Notes: a model not told the origin generated them from the sequence alone. A DNA stretch of 64,000 bases from Chryseobacterium shigense (GCF_900156575.1 NZ_FTNY01000006.1:203751-267750); one strand, 5' to 3'; positions 34,808 through 43,604 are shown, numbered from the stretch's first letter. Program-made: numbers and translations.

Positions 34808-36916
34808 ATGAAAAAACTTTTACTTCTTATTTTTTTCGGTATATCACAGGTTTTCTTTGCTCAGGCGGATTGTGCAACAGCCCTTGCAGTCTGTGGTAAC
34901 TCGAATATTACTTACAGTCCGACAGGATATGGAGATATCAAAGAACTGGTTAATTCAGGAAGCTGTATCGATGCCACGGGTGAGCACAATTCCATTTGGT
35001 ATAAAATTACAATTGCTACAGGAGGAACCCTTACCTTTGATCTGGTGCCGAATAATCCGGATGCCGACTATGACTGGGCGGTTTTTGGACCTAATGTAAC
35101 CTGTGGGAGTCTGGGAGCACCCATACGCTGCAATGCTGCAACCGTTATTGGAGTGGGGCCCTCTACAGGACTGAATATGACCAGTACCATCACCAATGCA
35201 CTGGGTGGAACACTGACTCCGTATTGTAAGTATCTGGATGTTCTGCCGGGACAAACTTATTATTTATTTATTGACAACTGGGTGAGTAGCACCAGCAGTA
35301 CTACAGCTCCATTTTCTTTAACCTGGGGCGGAACGGCAACTCTGGCTTCTCCGTTTACAGATCCCAATACACAACCCTATCCATTTAACCCTCCGGGGAT
35401 TCCAGCCGCTAATCCGGCAGATCCTAGAGAAGTAATTATTTGTGTCAATCCGGCTGTATTTGATTTCAATACTTTATCTTCAGGAATTCTAAATGGAAAT
35501 CCTAATTTTAATGTAAGCTATCATACAAGTCAGAACGATGCACTGACAGGAAGTAATGCGATTACTGTTCCCACGATAGTCAATACAACTTCTGTCTACT
35601 ATTATAGTATAGGCTATACAGATCCTGCCAACCCAATCAGTCCACTCAATAAATGTAAACAAATTGGAACCTTTAAATTCAAGGATGGCAAAATCACAGC
35701 AAAAAATGCGACATTAACTCAGTGCAACAACAATAATGCAGGAACTGCAATATATGATCTGACCACAGCAGATGTCATCGCAGATCCAAATGTGACCAAA
35801 AAATACTACAATACGCTTTCTGATCTCAATGCAGGAATTAATGAAATCACCAATCCGTCAGCATTTACTTCTGCGGAAGCTACCATTTATGTAAAAGTGA
35901 TTTCCTCATTTGGGTGTACTGCTATAGCGCAGATCATGCTGAAATTTCATCCGGTCGTTGTCGTTAGTGATACAACATTAAGATCATGTTCTATCGGAAG
36001 TAGTCCGTCTACAGCATCTTTTAATCTGGCCGGAGCGATCGTCACTACACTCAATGGTGCTGTGAAAAAATATTATCCTTCAGCCACAGATGCAGCGAAT
36101 CAGACTAATGAAATTTTAACAACCGGAGCCTATATTGCCCCTAGTGGAGTAGTTTATGTAAGAGTTTCCAATGCACAAGGTTGTTTTAATATCGCTAAAA
36201 TTACTTTAGTTGTTATTCCACCCGTTTATTCCAGCACCCTTAAAGATAAAACGATTTGTGTAGAAGACAAAACTACCCTGGATGCAGGACCTGGCTTCAA
36301 TGCTTATGAATGGAGTACAGGAGCAACCACTCAGACTATTACCAATGTAGGAGTAGGTAGTTATTGGGTAAAACTTAAAACAGGAGATTGTACCGTTGTA
36401 CAAAATGTAAAAGTTTATCCTTCCGAACAGCCTGTAGTTTCAAGTATCGAAATTTCAAGCACGACCGTTACGGTATTTGTGATCGGAGGTACTCCAGCTT
36501 ACAAATACTCTATGGACAATGTAAACTGGCAGGACTCCAATATATTCACTAACGTTAAAAGAGGAGATGCTACTATATTTGTAAAAGATTCTTATGACTG
36601 TGATCCTATCGATATCAGCATAGTGGTTCCGAACCTCGTGAATGTAATCACACCAAATGGTGATGGTTATAATGATTTTATTGATTATTCTGCACTGGCA
36701 AATAAGAAAAACTTAGTAATGAATATTTTCGACCGCTATGGAAATATGATCTACCAGATCGATAAATTTAGCGGTTACAAGTGGGAAGGAACCAGCAAAG
36801 GCGGAGCTAAAGTCCCTACCGGAAACTACTGGTATTCCGTAGGCTGGAATGAAAATGATAAAATGAGTACACCCATCAAATATTCAGGTTGGATTGTCGT
36901 TAAAAACAGAGATTAA
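34808..36916 (+). CDS. T9SS type B sorting domain surface protein
   Basis: A 702-residue secreted protein. A signal peptide (about 1-19, ending FFAQ) precedes a long Ala/Thr/Asn-rich repetitive region that looks like stacked beta-sandwich domains (repeats with DLTTADVIADPNVTKKYYNTLSDL and FNLAGAIVTTLNGAVKKYYPSATD). The last about 90 residues are the T9SS type B (gliding motility C-terminal, CHU_C-like) sorting domain: ITPNGDGYNDFIDY, FDRYGNMIYQ and KVPTGNYWYSVGW. It is exported by the T9SS encoded in this window. Early Cys residues may form disulfides. An adhesin or surface role is typical but unproven. Confidence 0.9.
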   Translation: MKKLLLLIFFGISQVFFAQADCATALAVCGNSNITYSPTGYGDIKELVNSGSCIDATGEHNSIWYKITIATGGTLTFDLVPNNPDADYDWAVFGPNVTCGSLGAPIRCNAATVIGVGPSTGLNMTSTITNALGGTLTPYCKYLDVLPGQTYYLFIDNWVSSTSSTTAPFSLTWGGTATLASPFTDPNTQPYPFNPPGIPAANPADPREVIICVNPAVFDFNTLSSGILNGNPNFNVSYHTSQNDALTGSNAITVPTIVNTTSVYYYSIGYTDPANPISPLNKCKQIGTFKFKDGKITAKNATLTQCNNNNAGTAIYDLTTADVIADPNVTKKYYNTLSDLNAGINEITNPSAFTSAEATIYVKVISSFGCTAIAQIMLKFHPVVVVSDTTLRSCSIGSSPSTASFNLAGAIVTTLNGAVKKYYPSATDAANQTNEILTTGAYIAPSGVVYVRVSNAQGCFNIAKITLVVIPPVYSSTLKDKTICVEDKTTLDAGPGFNAYEWSTGATTQTITNVGVGSYWVKLKTGDCTVVQNVKVYPSEQPVVSSIEISSTTVTVFVIGGTPAYKYSMDNVNWQDSNIFTNVKRGDATIFVKDSYDCDPIDISIVVPNLVNVITPNGDGYNDFIDYSALANKKNLVMNIFDRYGNMIYQIDKFSGYKWEGTSKGGAKVPTGNYWYSVGWNENDKMSTPIKYSGWIVVKNRD

Positions 36917-36941
36917 GCTTTTAATAATAAACTATTCAGAT

Positions 36942-36967
36942 AAAACCATTTCGTAAGAAGTGGTTTT
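36942..36967 (+). terminator. Rho-independent terminator after T9SS protein
   Basis: AAAACCATTT (36942-36951) pairs with AAGTGGTTTT (36958-36967), one G-T wobble, followed by a T-rich stretch. It may also stop the minus-strand gene at 36997. Confidence 0.72.
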
Positions 36968-36996
36968 ATTTTGATTTTTATTGAAGATTGAAATCC

Positions 36997-37356
36997 TTAA
37001 TTAAAAGCTTTTGTATCTTTAAAATAATCAGAAAGGTAAATGATTTGTCCCTCTTCGGAAAAATGAACTACCGTACAGATATTGTTCTCATAGACGCCTT
37101 TATTGATCATAGTCCCGTAAGACGTAGTCTGATAAAAATATTTCTGATTACCCAAAGGGAAAATTTCAAAAACCTTCCACTCAATTCTATCATACCGTCT
37201 GAAAATCGCTCTGAACAAAGCTAAAATTCTATTCTTACCTGAAATTTCTTTTGAAGGAGGAATCCAAATAGTACTTTCGTCTGTGAACCATTTTTCAAGA
37301 TGTTCAATATTCAATGAATTAAGGTCTTTCATGAAGTCACTGATCTTACACAACAT
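36997..37356 (-). CDS. NTF2-like (SnoaL-type) small protein
   Basis: A 119-residue protein with an NTF2/SnoaL-like pattern: N-terminal helix (LCKISDFMKDLNSLNIEHLEKWFTDESTIWIPPS), ISGKNRILALFRAIFRRYDRIEWKVFEIFP and later strands (TTSYGTMINKGVYENNICTVVHFSEEGQIIYLSDYFKD). Such proteins bind small ligands or act as isomerases or scaffolds; the substrate is unknown. A later ATG (37332) would give 111 residues. It is convergent with the T9SS protein gene and divergent from the DUF1572 gene. Confidence 0.75.
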   Translation of the reverse strand: MLCKISDFMKDLNSLNIEHLEKWFTDESTIWIPPSKEISGKNRILALFRAIFRRYDRIEWKVFEIFPLGNQKYFYQTTSYGTMINKGVYENNICTVVHFSEEGQIIYLSDYFKDTKAFN

Positions 37357-37414
37357 ATCGGAGTTTGTCTATATATACGGAAAAAATCTTAACTTGGATT
37401 TTATTTTAAACACC

Positions 37415-38002
37415 ATGAAAGATCTTTTTATTAAACGTTTTAAGTACTACAAATCTCTCGGAGATCAATCATTCGGACAGCTTTCTGATGAACAAATCTT
37501 TTGGCAGTATAATGATGAAAGTAATTCCATTGCCATAATTGTGAAACATATCGCCGGAAATATGCTTTCAAGATGGACCCATTTTTTGACAGAAGATGGA
37601 GAAAAACCTTGGCGGAACCGTGACGATGAATTTGTCAATACCTTTAAAACAAAGCAGGAAGTTATTGAATATTGGGAAACAGGCTGGAAATGCCTTTTCG
37701 AAGGTCTTGATCAGATTAATGATGAAAATTTATACCACACTGTTTATTTAAGAGGCGAAGCACATTTGGTTATTGATGCAGTCTGTCGCCAGCTTGCGCA
37801 TTATCCATATCATATAGGACAGATCGTTTATATTGCGAAAATGATGAAAAATGATCACTGGAAAACACTTTCCATTGAAAGAAATAAGTCTCAGGAGTTT
37901 AATAATGAAATGAAAGATAAGTTCTCCAATGGAGATGTACATTCCAACTCATCACCGATATGCTTTCAAAACAGCCCTGAAATAAGGGATGAATATAAAT
38001 AA
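37415..38002 (+). CDS. DinB-superfamily DUF1572 protein
   Basis: A 195-residue protein from the ATG at 37415 (MKDLFIKRFKYYKSLGDQSF); the frame is open further upstream to 37283 but that part is antisense to the neighbour and lacks homology. The DinB/DUF1572 helical bundle is visible with metal-ligand-type His residues: IAIIVKHIAGNMLSRWTHF and HYPYHIGQIVYIAKMM. The motif FLTEDGEKPWRNRDDEF is typical for DUF1572. Members may be thiol-dependent metalloenzymes. The end is separated by 70 bp from the mtaB start. Confidence 0.85.
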   Translation: MKDLFIKRFKYYKSLGDQSFGQLSDEQIFWQYNDESNSIAIIVKHIAGNMLSRWTHFLTEDGEKPWRNRDDEFVNTFKTKQEVIEYWETGWKCLFEGLDQINDENLYHTVYLRGEAHLVIDAVCRQLAHYPYHIGQIVYIAKMMKNDHWKTLSIERNKSQEFNNEMKDKFSNGDVHSNSSPICFQNSPEIRDEYK

Positions 38003-38038
38003 TAGACTGAATCGATTTAGAATTATTATTAAAATTAC

Positions 38039-38046
38039 TATCTTTG
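38039..38046 (+). promoter_or_regulatory. Putative -7 element for mtaB
   Basis: TATCTTTG followed by CACC, identical to the tRNA promoters, 27 nt before the mtaB start at 38073. The -33 TTG is weak. It supports the short mtaB start. Confidence 0.55.
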
Positions 38047-38072
38047 CACCCAGAAAAATCAGGAGTAATAAA

Positions 38073-39419
38073 ATGTCTACTTTTCACGGAACAGCCGCAT
38101 TTCATACACTTGGCTGCAAATTAAATTTTGCGGAAACATCTACTATTGCCCGTCAATTGACAGATGCAGGTTATGATAAAGTAAGTTTTGATGATAAAGC
38201 AGATGTATATGTGATCAATACCTGTTCTGTAACTGAAAACGCTGACCGTGAGTGTAAACTCCACGTGAAGAGAGCAATGAAGGCTAATCCTGAAGGACTG
38301 GTTGTTATTGTAGGATGTTATGCACAGCTGAAACCTGAAGAAATTTCACAGATCGATGGAGTAGACCTTGTTTTGGGAGCCAAAGAAAAATTCAATATCT
38401 TAAGTTATCTGGATGATCTGGAAAAGACGGAAAATGAAGGGATTGTTCATTCATGCGAAATTGAAGAAACCGATTTTTTTATCGGAAGCTATTCAATCGG
38501 TGACAGAACCAGAGCTTTTCTGAAAGTACAGGACGGATGCGACTACAAATGTACCTACTGTACCATTCCATTGGCAAGAGGGATTTCACGCTCAGATACC
38601 ATCGAAAACGTTCTTAGAAATGCCAAAGAAATTGCCGGAAGAGACATCAAAGAAATTGTTCTTACTGGTGTGAATATCGGAGATTATGGCAAAGGAGAAT
38701 TCGGAAACAAAAGACATGAACATACTTTCCTGGATTTAATTTCAGAGCTTGATCAAGTAGACGGTATCGAGAGAATACGTATTTCTTCCATTGAACCGAA
38801 TCTGTTGAAAGACGAAAGTATTGACCTCGTTTCAAAAAGTAAAAGTTTTGTTCCTCATTTTCATATTCCGTTACAGTCGGGATGCGATGATCTGTTGAAA
38901 AAAATGAAGCGTCGTTACCTTACAAAACTTTATAACGACCGTGTAAATAAGATCCGCGAGGTAATGCCTGATGCGGCTATTGGTGTAGACGTTATTGTAG
39001 GATTTCCGGGTGAAACAGAAGAGAAATTCATGGAGACTTATAACTTCCTGAATGCGCTTCCTATCACTTACCTACACGTATTTACTTATTCTGAAAGAGA
39101 AAATACAGAAGCTGCGGATATGGAAGGTGTCGTACCTATCCCGGAAAGAAAAAAACGAAATAAAATGCTCAGAATTCTTTCTGAAAAGAAGAAAATGGCA
39201 TTTTATCAGACCCAGCTTGGAAAAACGCTTCCTGTACTTTGGGAGCACGAAAATAAAGACGGCAAAATGTTTGGTTTCACGGAAAACTATGTGAGAGTCC
39301 AGAAAGATTTTGATCCCGCATTCGTTAATCAGATTGAATTTCTAAATTTAGAAAAAATCCTGTCAGATGGCACGGTTTCTGTGCTATCATCATTCGAAAG
39401 TTTTTTAGCAAAAGCGTAG
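38073..39419 (+). CDS. mtaB: tRNA t6A37 methylthiotransferase MtaB
   Basis: A 448-residue radical SAM methylthiotransferase from the ATG at 38073. The N-terminal UPF0004 domain has the cluster ligands C15 (HTLGCKLN), C51 (INTCSVTE) and C82 (VGCYAQ). The radical SAM CxxxCxxC is C156-C160-C163 (DGCDYKCTYCTIP). A TRAM-like C-terminal domain follows the helical linker. It converts t6A to ms2t6A at position 37 of tRNAs reading ANN codons. The HTLGCKLN start distinguishes MtaB from MiaB and RimO. Four tRNA genes are nearby, but that is likely coincidence. An upstream start at 37989 would include the promoter and is rejected. Confidence 0.94.
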   Translation: MSTFHGTAAFHTLGCKLNFAETSTIARQLTDAGYDKVSFDDKADVYVINTCSVTENADRECKLHVKRAMKANPEGLVVIVGCYAQLKPEEISQIDGVDLVLGAKEKFNILSYLDDLEKTENEGIVHSCEIEETDFFIGSYSIGDRTRAFLKVQDGCDYKCTYCTIPLARGISRSDTIENVLRNAKEIAGRDIKEIVLTGVNIGDYGKGEFGNKRHEHTFLDLISELDQVDGIERIRISSIEPNLLKDESIDLVSKSKSFVPHFHIPLQSGCDDLLKKMKRRYLTKLYNDRVNKIREVMPDAAIGVDVIVGFPGETEEKFMETYNFLNALPITYLHVFTYSERENTEAADMEGVVPIPERKKRNKMLRILSEKKKMAFYQTQLGKTLPVLWEHENKDGKMFGFTENYVRVQKDFDPAFVNQIEFLNLEKILSDGTVSVLSSFESFLAKA

Positions 39420-39471
39420 TCTCTTTGCAAAATTTCCACTAAATTTATTTTAACTTTAAATAACTACATTC

Positions 39472-40989
39472 ATGAGAGATAAGTTTTTATCTTGGGGAAT
39501 TGTATTAGTAACTGCTACATGGATTGTTGCATTACTGATCAGAGCGCATTACTGGATACCCATTCTGTTGTCCGCCATCTATGCATTGGGGGTTTACAAT
39601 GCCTATCAGTCGAAACACGCTATTTTGAGGAATTTCCCGGTATTGGGCTACTTCAGATACTTTTTCGAGAGTATTTCACCCGAAATGCAGCAGTATTTCA
39701 TTGAAAGAGAGACAGACGGGAAGCCGTTTCCCAGAAATCAGCGCTCCGCGGTATATAGACGAGCCAAAAACTTAAGTGACACCGTTGCTTTTGGAACACA
39801 GTTAGAAGTTAATCACAGAAAATATGAGGGGATCAAGCATTCCATTTATGCAAAATCGCCTGTAGAAGAGCTACCGAGAGTTTGGGTAGGAGGAGAGCAG
39901 TGTACCCAGCCTTACCATGCTTCTCTGTTCAATATTTCGGCCATGAGTTTTGGTGCGTTGAGCGACAGGGCACAAATGTCTTTAAACAGAGGGGCTAAAA
40001 AAGGAAACTTCTACCATAATACAGGTGAGGGGGGGATTTCTCCTTATCATATGGAAGGTGGAGATCTTTGCTGGCAAATTGGAACAGGATATTTTGGATG
40101 TCGTGACGAAGAAGGGAAATTTAACCCCGAACTCTTTGAAAAGTACGCTACCCTCCCAAATGTAAAGATGATTGAAATTAAGCTGTCTCAGGGTGCAAAG
40201 CCAGGACATGGAGGTGTTCTTCCAGGGGTAAAGAATACACCTGAGATTGCAAAGATCCGTCATGTCACCCCGGGAATGACTGTCATTTCACCACCCTCTC
40301 ATAGTTCATTTTCTGATGCTTCAGGGTTGCTTAGATTTGTACAGCAGCTGAGAGAACTTTCAGGAGGTAAACCCGTTGGTTTTAAGCTTTGTATAGGGGA
40401 TACCAAAGAATTTGAAGATATCTGTGTACAGATGAATGTGATGAAAATCTATCCGGATTTTATTACGATAGATGGAGCAGAAGGAGGGACCGGAGCAGCA
40501 CCACCGGAATTTTCAGATGGAGTGGGGATGCCATTGGAGCCGGCTCTTATTTTTGTGAATAGAACACTTAATAATTATAATTTAAGAAGCAAATTAAGAG
40601 TTATTGCGAGTGGAAAAGTACTGACAAGTTTAGATATTCTGAGAGCGGTAGCGATGGGAGCGGATATGTGTAATAATGCAAGAGGATTTATGTTTTCACT
40701 GGGATGTATTCAGGCTTTAAGATGTAACAATAACAATTGTCCTACTGGAGTTGCCACTCAGGACAAAATGCTTGTCAAAGGGCTTGATGTTACTGATAAA
40801 AGTGAAAGAGTATATCATTTCCATAAAAATACATTGCATACCTGTAATGAGCTGATTGCAGCTGCAGGAAGAAGTTCTTACGAAGAAGTAGATGCTACTA
40901 TGTTTATGAGAGGAGATGAGTTTGATCATCTTGCAGATCTTTATTTTCCGGATATTTTAGGGAATGTAAAACAGAAAGCAAGATATTAG
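39472..40989 (+). CDS. FMN-binding glutamate-synthase-like protein
   Basis: A 505-residue protein with two N-terminal membrane segments (about 6-45), then the FMN-binding domain of glutamate synthase (GltS-like): NISAMSFGALSDRAQMSLNRGA, HNTGEGGISPYH, KLSQGAKPGHGG, ITIDGAEGGTGAAPPEFSDGVG and the cluster region CIQALRCNNNNCPTGVATQ. It lacks the glutamine amidotransferase and GXGXG domains of true glutamate synthase, which is normal for this stand-alone membrane-anchored group. Its actual electron donor and substrate are not established. A bidirectional terminator follows. Confidence 0.88.
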   Translation: MRDKFLSWGIVLVTATWIVALLIRAHYWIPILLSAIYALGVYNAYQSKHAILRNFPVLGYFRYFFESISPEMQQYFIERETDGKPFPRNQRSAVYRRAKNLSDTVAFGTQLEVNHRKYEGIKHSIYAKSPVEELPRVWVGGEQCTQPYHASLFNISAMSFGALSDRAQMSLNRGAKKGNFYHNTGEGGISPYHMEGGDLCWQIGTGYFGCRDEEGKFNPELFEKYATLPNVKMIEIKLSQGAKPGHGGVLPGVKNTPEIAKIRHVTPGMTVISPPSHSSFSDASGLLRFVQQLRELSGGKPVGFKLCIGDTKEFEDICVQMNVMKIYPDFITIDGAEGGTGAAPPEFSDGVGMPLEPALIFVNRTLNNYNLRSKLRVIASGKVLTSLDILRAVAMGADMCNNARGFMFSLGCIQALRCNNNNCPTGVATQDKMLVKGLDVTDKSERVYHFHKNTLHTCNELIAAAGRSSYEEVDATMFMRGDEFDHLADLYFPDILGNVKQKARY

Positions 40990-41007
40990 TAAAGTGTAAG
41001 AAAATAT

Positions 41008-41037
41008 AAAAACCGCCTTAATTTTAAGGCGGTTTTT
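41008..41037 (+). terminator. Bidirectional rho-independent terminator
   Basis: AAAAACCGCCTTAA (41008-41021) and its complement (41024-41037) form a near-perfect hairpin with A and T runs, between the convergent glutamate-synthase-like and FKBP-like genes. Confidence 0.9.
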
Positions 41038-41062
41038 ATATTGGTATAAAATATCTTTTAAC

Positions 41063-41812
41063 TTATTGTTGGTCCACAGGTCTGTCGGCTCTTCCATACA
41101 CCTGGAAATTGAAAACAAAAGAATAATTTCTTAAAGAATAAGAAGTGTTGTAAGGGAAATGTGCATCTCTCGCAAAAGCAGCTCTTGATGGCACTAAAAT
41201 AACACCTTGAAGATTGTAAGGACTTCCACTTGGAAGATTGTTAAAGGCTTTGAATTTCTGAATAGCTTCTTGGAACCCTTCAATTTCATAGTAGCTTGGT
41301 TGCTTGGCAGCATCTGTAGTGGCAGCGGTTAACACGCTTTTTTTAACATAATAGAACATCGGATCAATCATAGGAAGTGCACTTCCATTAATTGTATTAA
41401 CAATAGTCAGTGAAGAAATGAAAGAAACATTTCCATCGGTGTTACCTGCTAAATAAGCAGTAGATTTAACCATTAGCGTAAGAATATCTTCTGGTTTAAT
41501 GGTCTGCGCTTGATCAGCAGGGGGTTGTGCTCCATCTCTCATAATGTATATAGTTCCTGATGGAAGCGTTTCATACGGAAGGTCGGATAATTTTTTTTCG
41601 TTATCATCACTTGCGTCCGTTGCGCTGAAAGCTTTTATATTTCCCTGAGCATCCAGATAATTTTCGCCCATAAACTTCTTAATGGCCTGATCATCATAGT
41701 TGTTTTGAACGGCAATGTCTTCCGGTTCTTTATAAGTTTCAACTTCATCATCTTTTTTACACGCAGTAAAAGATAGAGACCCCGCAAGGATATATAAAAA
41801 TATTTTTTTCAT
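41063..41812 (-). CDS. FKBP-like peptidyl-prolyl isomerase lipoprotein
   Basis: A 249-residue lipoprotein (signal ending SFTACK, lipidated Cys at about 19) with an Asp/Glu-rich linker. The C-terminal half resembles FKBP: GFQEAIQKFKAFNNL, then LQGVILVPSRAAFARDAHFPYNTSYSLRNYSFVFNFQVY, corresponding to the GWQEGL, IPSxLAYG and ppNsxLxFxVEL blocks. The usual FKBP proline-pocket residues are only partly kept (VPSRAAFAR rather than IPSxLGYG), so prolyl isomerase activity is uncertain. A related lipoprotein family, GldI-like, serves gliding proteins, but this sequence differs. The function is a probable periplasmic chaperone-like role. Confidence 0.75.
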   Translation of the reverse strand: MKKIFLYILAGSLSFTACKKDDEVETYKEPEDIAVQNNYDDQAIKKFMGENYLDAQGNIKAFSATDASDDNEKKLSDLPYETLPSGTIYIMRDGAQPPADQAQTIKPEDILTLMVKSTAYLAGNTDGNVSFISSLTIVNTINGSALPMIDPMFYYVKKSVLTAATTDAAKQPSYYEIEGFQEAIQKFKAFNNLPSGSPYNLQGVILVPSRAAFARDAHFPYNTSYSLRNYSFVFNFQVYGRADRPVDQQ

Positions 41813-41850
41813 TTCAAAAAACTTTAATTACTTTACAAATAATATAACGG

Positions 41851-41858
41851 CAAAAGTA
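41851..41858 (-). promoter_or_regulatory. Putative -7 element for FKBP-like gene
   Basis: TACTTTTG on the minus strand, 39 nt upstream of the FKBP-like start, fits TAnnTTTG. The -33 element is unclear. Confidence 0.4.
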
Positions 41859-41867
41859 TAAAAAATT

Positions 41868-42305
41868 ATGAGAATAGATAAATTTTTATGGTGCATTCGT
41901 TTTTATAAGACGAGAAGTATTGCAACAGAGGAAATTAAAAAGAACAGAGTTTCAATAGGAACGTCTGCCGTAAAGTCATCTAAGGAGGTAAAAGAAGGAG
42001 ATGTAATCAAGATTCGAAAAAATCAGATCGACTATAAAATAAAAGTGCTCCAGATCCCTAAAAGCAGATTAGGAGCGAAGCTCGTTCCCCTCCATATACA
42101 GGATGTGACAGATAAAGAGCAGTACGAACTGTTAAAGCTCCGCAAAATGTCACAGGATTATTACAGAATTAAAGGAGAGGGCAGACCTACCAAAAGAGAC
42201 AGAAGAGATATGGATGAATATGTAGGAAATGATATTGCCTCAGACTTTACAGACTGGGATGATTTCTTTGGCGAAACGGCAGACATTACTGAAAAAGAAG
42301 ATTAA
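41868..42305 (+). CDS. S4-domain RNA-binding protein
   Basis: A 145-residue protein with an N-terminal S4 domain: MRIDKFLWCIRFYKTRSIATEEIKKNRVSIG and KEVKEGDVIKIRK. This is the heat-shock Hsp15 type that binds RNA, probably on the 50S ribosome subunit. The C-terminal acidic tail (RPTKRDRRDMDEYVGNDIASDFTDWDDFFGE) is a common extension in this family. It is divergent from the FKBP-like gene and convergent with aroK, with which it shares a terminator. Confidence 0.9.
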   Translation: MRIDKFLWCIRFYKTRSIATEEIKKNRVSIGTSAVKSSKEVKEGDVIKIRKNQIDYKIKVLQIPKSRLGAKLVPLHIQDVTDKEQYELLKLRKMSQDYYRIKGEGRPTKRDRRDMDEYVGNDIASDFTDWDDFFGETADITEKED

Positions 42306-42311
42306 AACTAA

Positions 42312-42335
42312 AAAAGCTCTAGAGATAGAGCTTTT
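42312..42335 (+). terminator. Rho-independent terminator between S4 gene and aroK
   Basis: AAAAGCTCT (42312-42320) pairs with AGAGCTTTT (42327-42335) over a 6-nt loop. It overlaps the 3' end of aroK and is suited to both strands. Confidence 0.75.
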
Positions 42336-42834
42336 CTATTATTTCTTTAACAATGTCTTCAGGATCTCTGGCATCAGTATTGACGCTGAACTGAGCTTTG
42401 CTGTAAAATGCATTTCTTTCAAATAAATGCTTGGCTATAAATTCAGGAAGATTTTCATCTGAAATAGCGGCAATCAACGGCCTTTTTTCTTTTTGCTTTG
42501 AAATCCTCTCGTATAAAGTACCTACCGAGGCTTTTAAAAATATGCTTTTAGAACCGTGATTGATAATTTCCATATTATTATAATAAACCGGAGTACCACC
42601 ACCAAGGCTTAAAACCGTATTTTCTTCCGAAGCCAGTATTTCTTCCAGAGCTTCCCTTTCCAGCTTTCTAAAATGAATTTCTCCCTTTTTTTCGAAAATC
42701 TCAGGAATGGTTAATTTATTTCGGCTAGAAATCTCTTTATCTAGGTCAATTAGCCTAAAATTTATTTTATCGCTTAATATTTTGGAAATGTGAGATTTGC
42801 CAGATCCCATGTATCCGATCAGTGAAATAACCAT
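42319..42834 (-). CDS. aroK: Shikimate kinase
   Basis: A 171-residue shikimate kinase, the step from shikimate to shikimate 3-phosphate in aromatic amino acid synthesis. Walker A is GYMGSGKSH (7-15), then the substrate-binding DLDKEI (D31-type residue), FRKLE with the conserved Arg, LSLGGGTPVY (GGG motif) and KRPLI in the lid. Length is normal. Its start lies about 110 bp from the tRNA-Lys cluster on the other strand. Confidence 0.95.
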   Translation of the reverse strand: MVISLIGYMGSGKSHISKILSDKINFRLIDLDKEISSRNKLTIPEIFEKKGEIHFRKLEREALEEILASEENTVLSLGGGTPVYYNNMEIINHGSKSIFLKASVGTLYERISKQKEKRPLIAAISDENLPEFIAKHLFERNAFYSKAQFSVNTDARDPEDIVKEIIEKLYL

Positions 42835-42866
42835 GAATTTTTTTTAAACAAATTTGCAAAAAAGTT

Positions 42867-42895
42867 TTGAGATAAAGAAAAAACTTATATCTTTG
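42867..42895 (+). promoter_or_regulatory. Promoter of the tRNA Lys-Leu-Lys operon
   Basis: TTG (42867-42869) followed after 18 nt by TATCTTTG (42888-42895), 61 nt from -7 to the first tRNA base. The same layout precedes the separate tRNA-Lys gene. Confidence 0.75.
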
Positions 42896-42948
42896 CACCA
42901 CTGAAAACGAGGGACATTATTCAAATGTAAATCGTAAACAAAGTGACC

Positions 42949-43021
42949 GACTCGGTAGCTCAGCTGGTAGAGCAATACACTTTTAATGTATGGGTCCTGG
43001 GTTCGAATCCCAGCCGGGTCA
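42949..43021 (+). tRNA. tRNA-Lys (UUU), copy 1
   Basis: A 73-nt cloverleaf without encoded CCA. Acceptor GACTCGG pairs with CCGGGTC (one G-T), anticodon stem ATACA/TGTAT, loop CTTTTAA with anticodon TTT, T-arm CTGGG-TTCGAAT-CCCAG, discriminator A. First gene of the operon; identical to copies 2 and 3. Confidence 0.97.
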
Positions 43022-43058
43022 CAAGCGAAAAAGATTACTAGATTTTTGTAATTTTATA

Positions 43059-43141
43059 GCCTGCGTGGTGGAATTGGTAGACACGCCATCTTGAGGGGGT
43101 GGTTTCCTAAGGATGTGCTGGTTCGAGTCCAGTCGCAGGCA
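43059..43141 (+). tRNA. tRNA-Leu (GAG)
   Basis: An 83-nt class II tRNA. Acceptor GCCTGCG pairs with CGCAGGC, anticodon stem CCATC/GGTGG, loop TTGAGGG with anticodon GAG, and a long variable arm. Discriminator A as in Leu tRNAs. Located between two tRNA-Lys copies. Confidence 0.95.
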
Positions 43142-43197
43142 CTGCAAAGAAAAATTGAATGATTACTAATGAATATATTTCATTTTTAATTGTGGCC

Positions 43198-43270
43198 GAC
43201 TCGGTAGCTCAGCTGGTAGAGCAATACACTTTTAATGTATGGGTCCTGGGTTCGAATCCCAGCCGGGTCA
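43198..43270 (+). tRNA. tRNA-Lys (UUU), copy 2
   Basis: Identical in sequence to the copy at 42949. It is the last gene of the operon; a terminator follows at 43325. Its 3' flank is nearly identical to that of copy 3. Confidence 0.97.
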
Positions 43271-43324
43271 CAAGTTTACTGAAAAGTAAATTTTTTTCAT
43301 ATTAATATTTTGTGATTTGGTGTT

Positions 43325-43357
43325 TCAAAGGTCTCCGCAAGAGACCTTTGATTTTTT
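43325..43357 (+). terminator. Terminator of tRNA Lys-Leu-Lys operon
   Basis: TCAAAGGTCT (43325-43334) pairs perfectly with AGACCTTTGA (43342-43351), followed by six T. Confidence 0.88.
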
Positions 43358-43394
43358 AAAAAAAGAGACACTTAAATTTTTTTTATAAAAAACA

Positions 43395-43424
43395 TTGCGG
43401 GGATAAAAAAAAATCATATCTTTG
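43395..43424 (+). promoter_or_regulatory. Promoter of the separate tRNA-Lys gene
   Basis: TTG (43395-43397), a 19-nt spacer and TATCTTTG (43417-43424). The -7 is 61 nt from the tRNA, exactly as in the first operon, and CACC follows in both. Confidence 0.75.
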
Positions 43425-43477
43425 CACCTCTTAAAAACGACATCTGTTATACAAATACAAGTCGTTGGCAAGTGACC

Positions 43478-43550
43478 GACTCGGTAGCTCAGCTGGTAGA
43501 GCAATACACTTTTAATGTATGGGTCCTGGGTTCGAATCCCAGCCGGGTCA
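43478..43550 (+). tRNA. tRNA-Lys (UUU), copy 3
   Basis: Identical to copies 1 and 2, in its own transcription unit with the promoter at 43395 and the terminator at 43605. Upstream flank resembles copy 1; downstream flank resembles copy 2. Confidence 0.97.
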
Positions 43551-43604
43551 CAAGTTTACTGAAAAGTAAATTTTTTTCATATTAATATTTTGTGATTTGG
43601 TGTA

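Noticed and set aside
37283..37414. Longer frame upstream of the DUF1572 gene
   Set aside because: It is antisense to the NTF2-like gene and has no similarity to the family; the ATG at 37415 is the family start.
37989..38072. Upstream start for mtaB
   Set aside because: It overlaps the DUF1572 stop and includes the TATCTTTG promoter; MtaB proteins begin close to HTLGCKLN.
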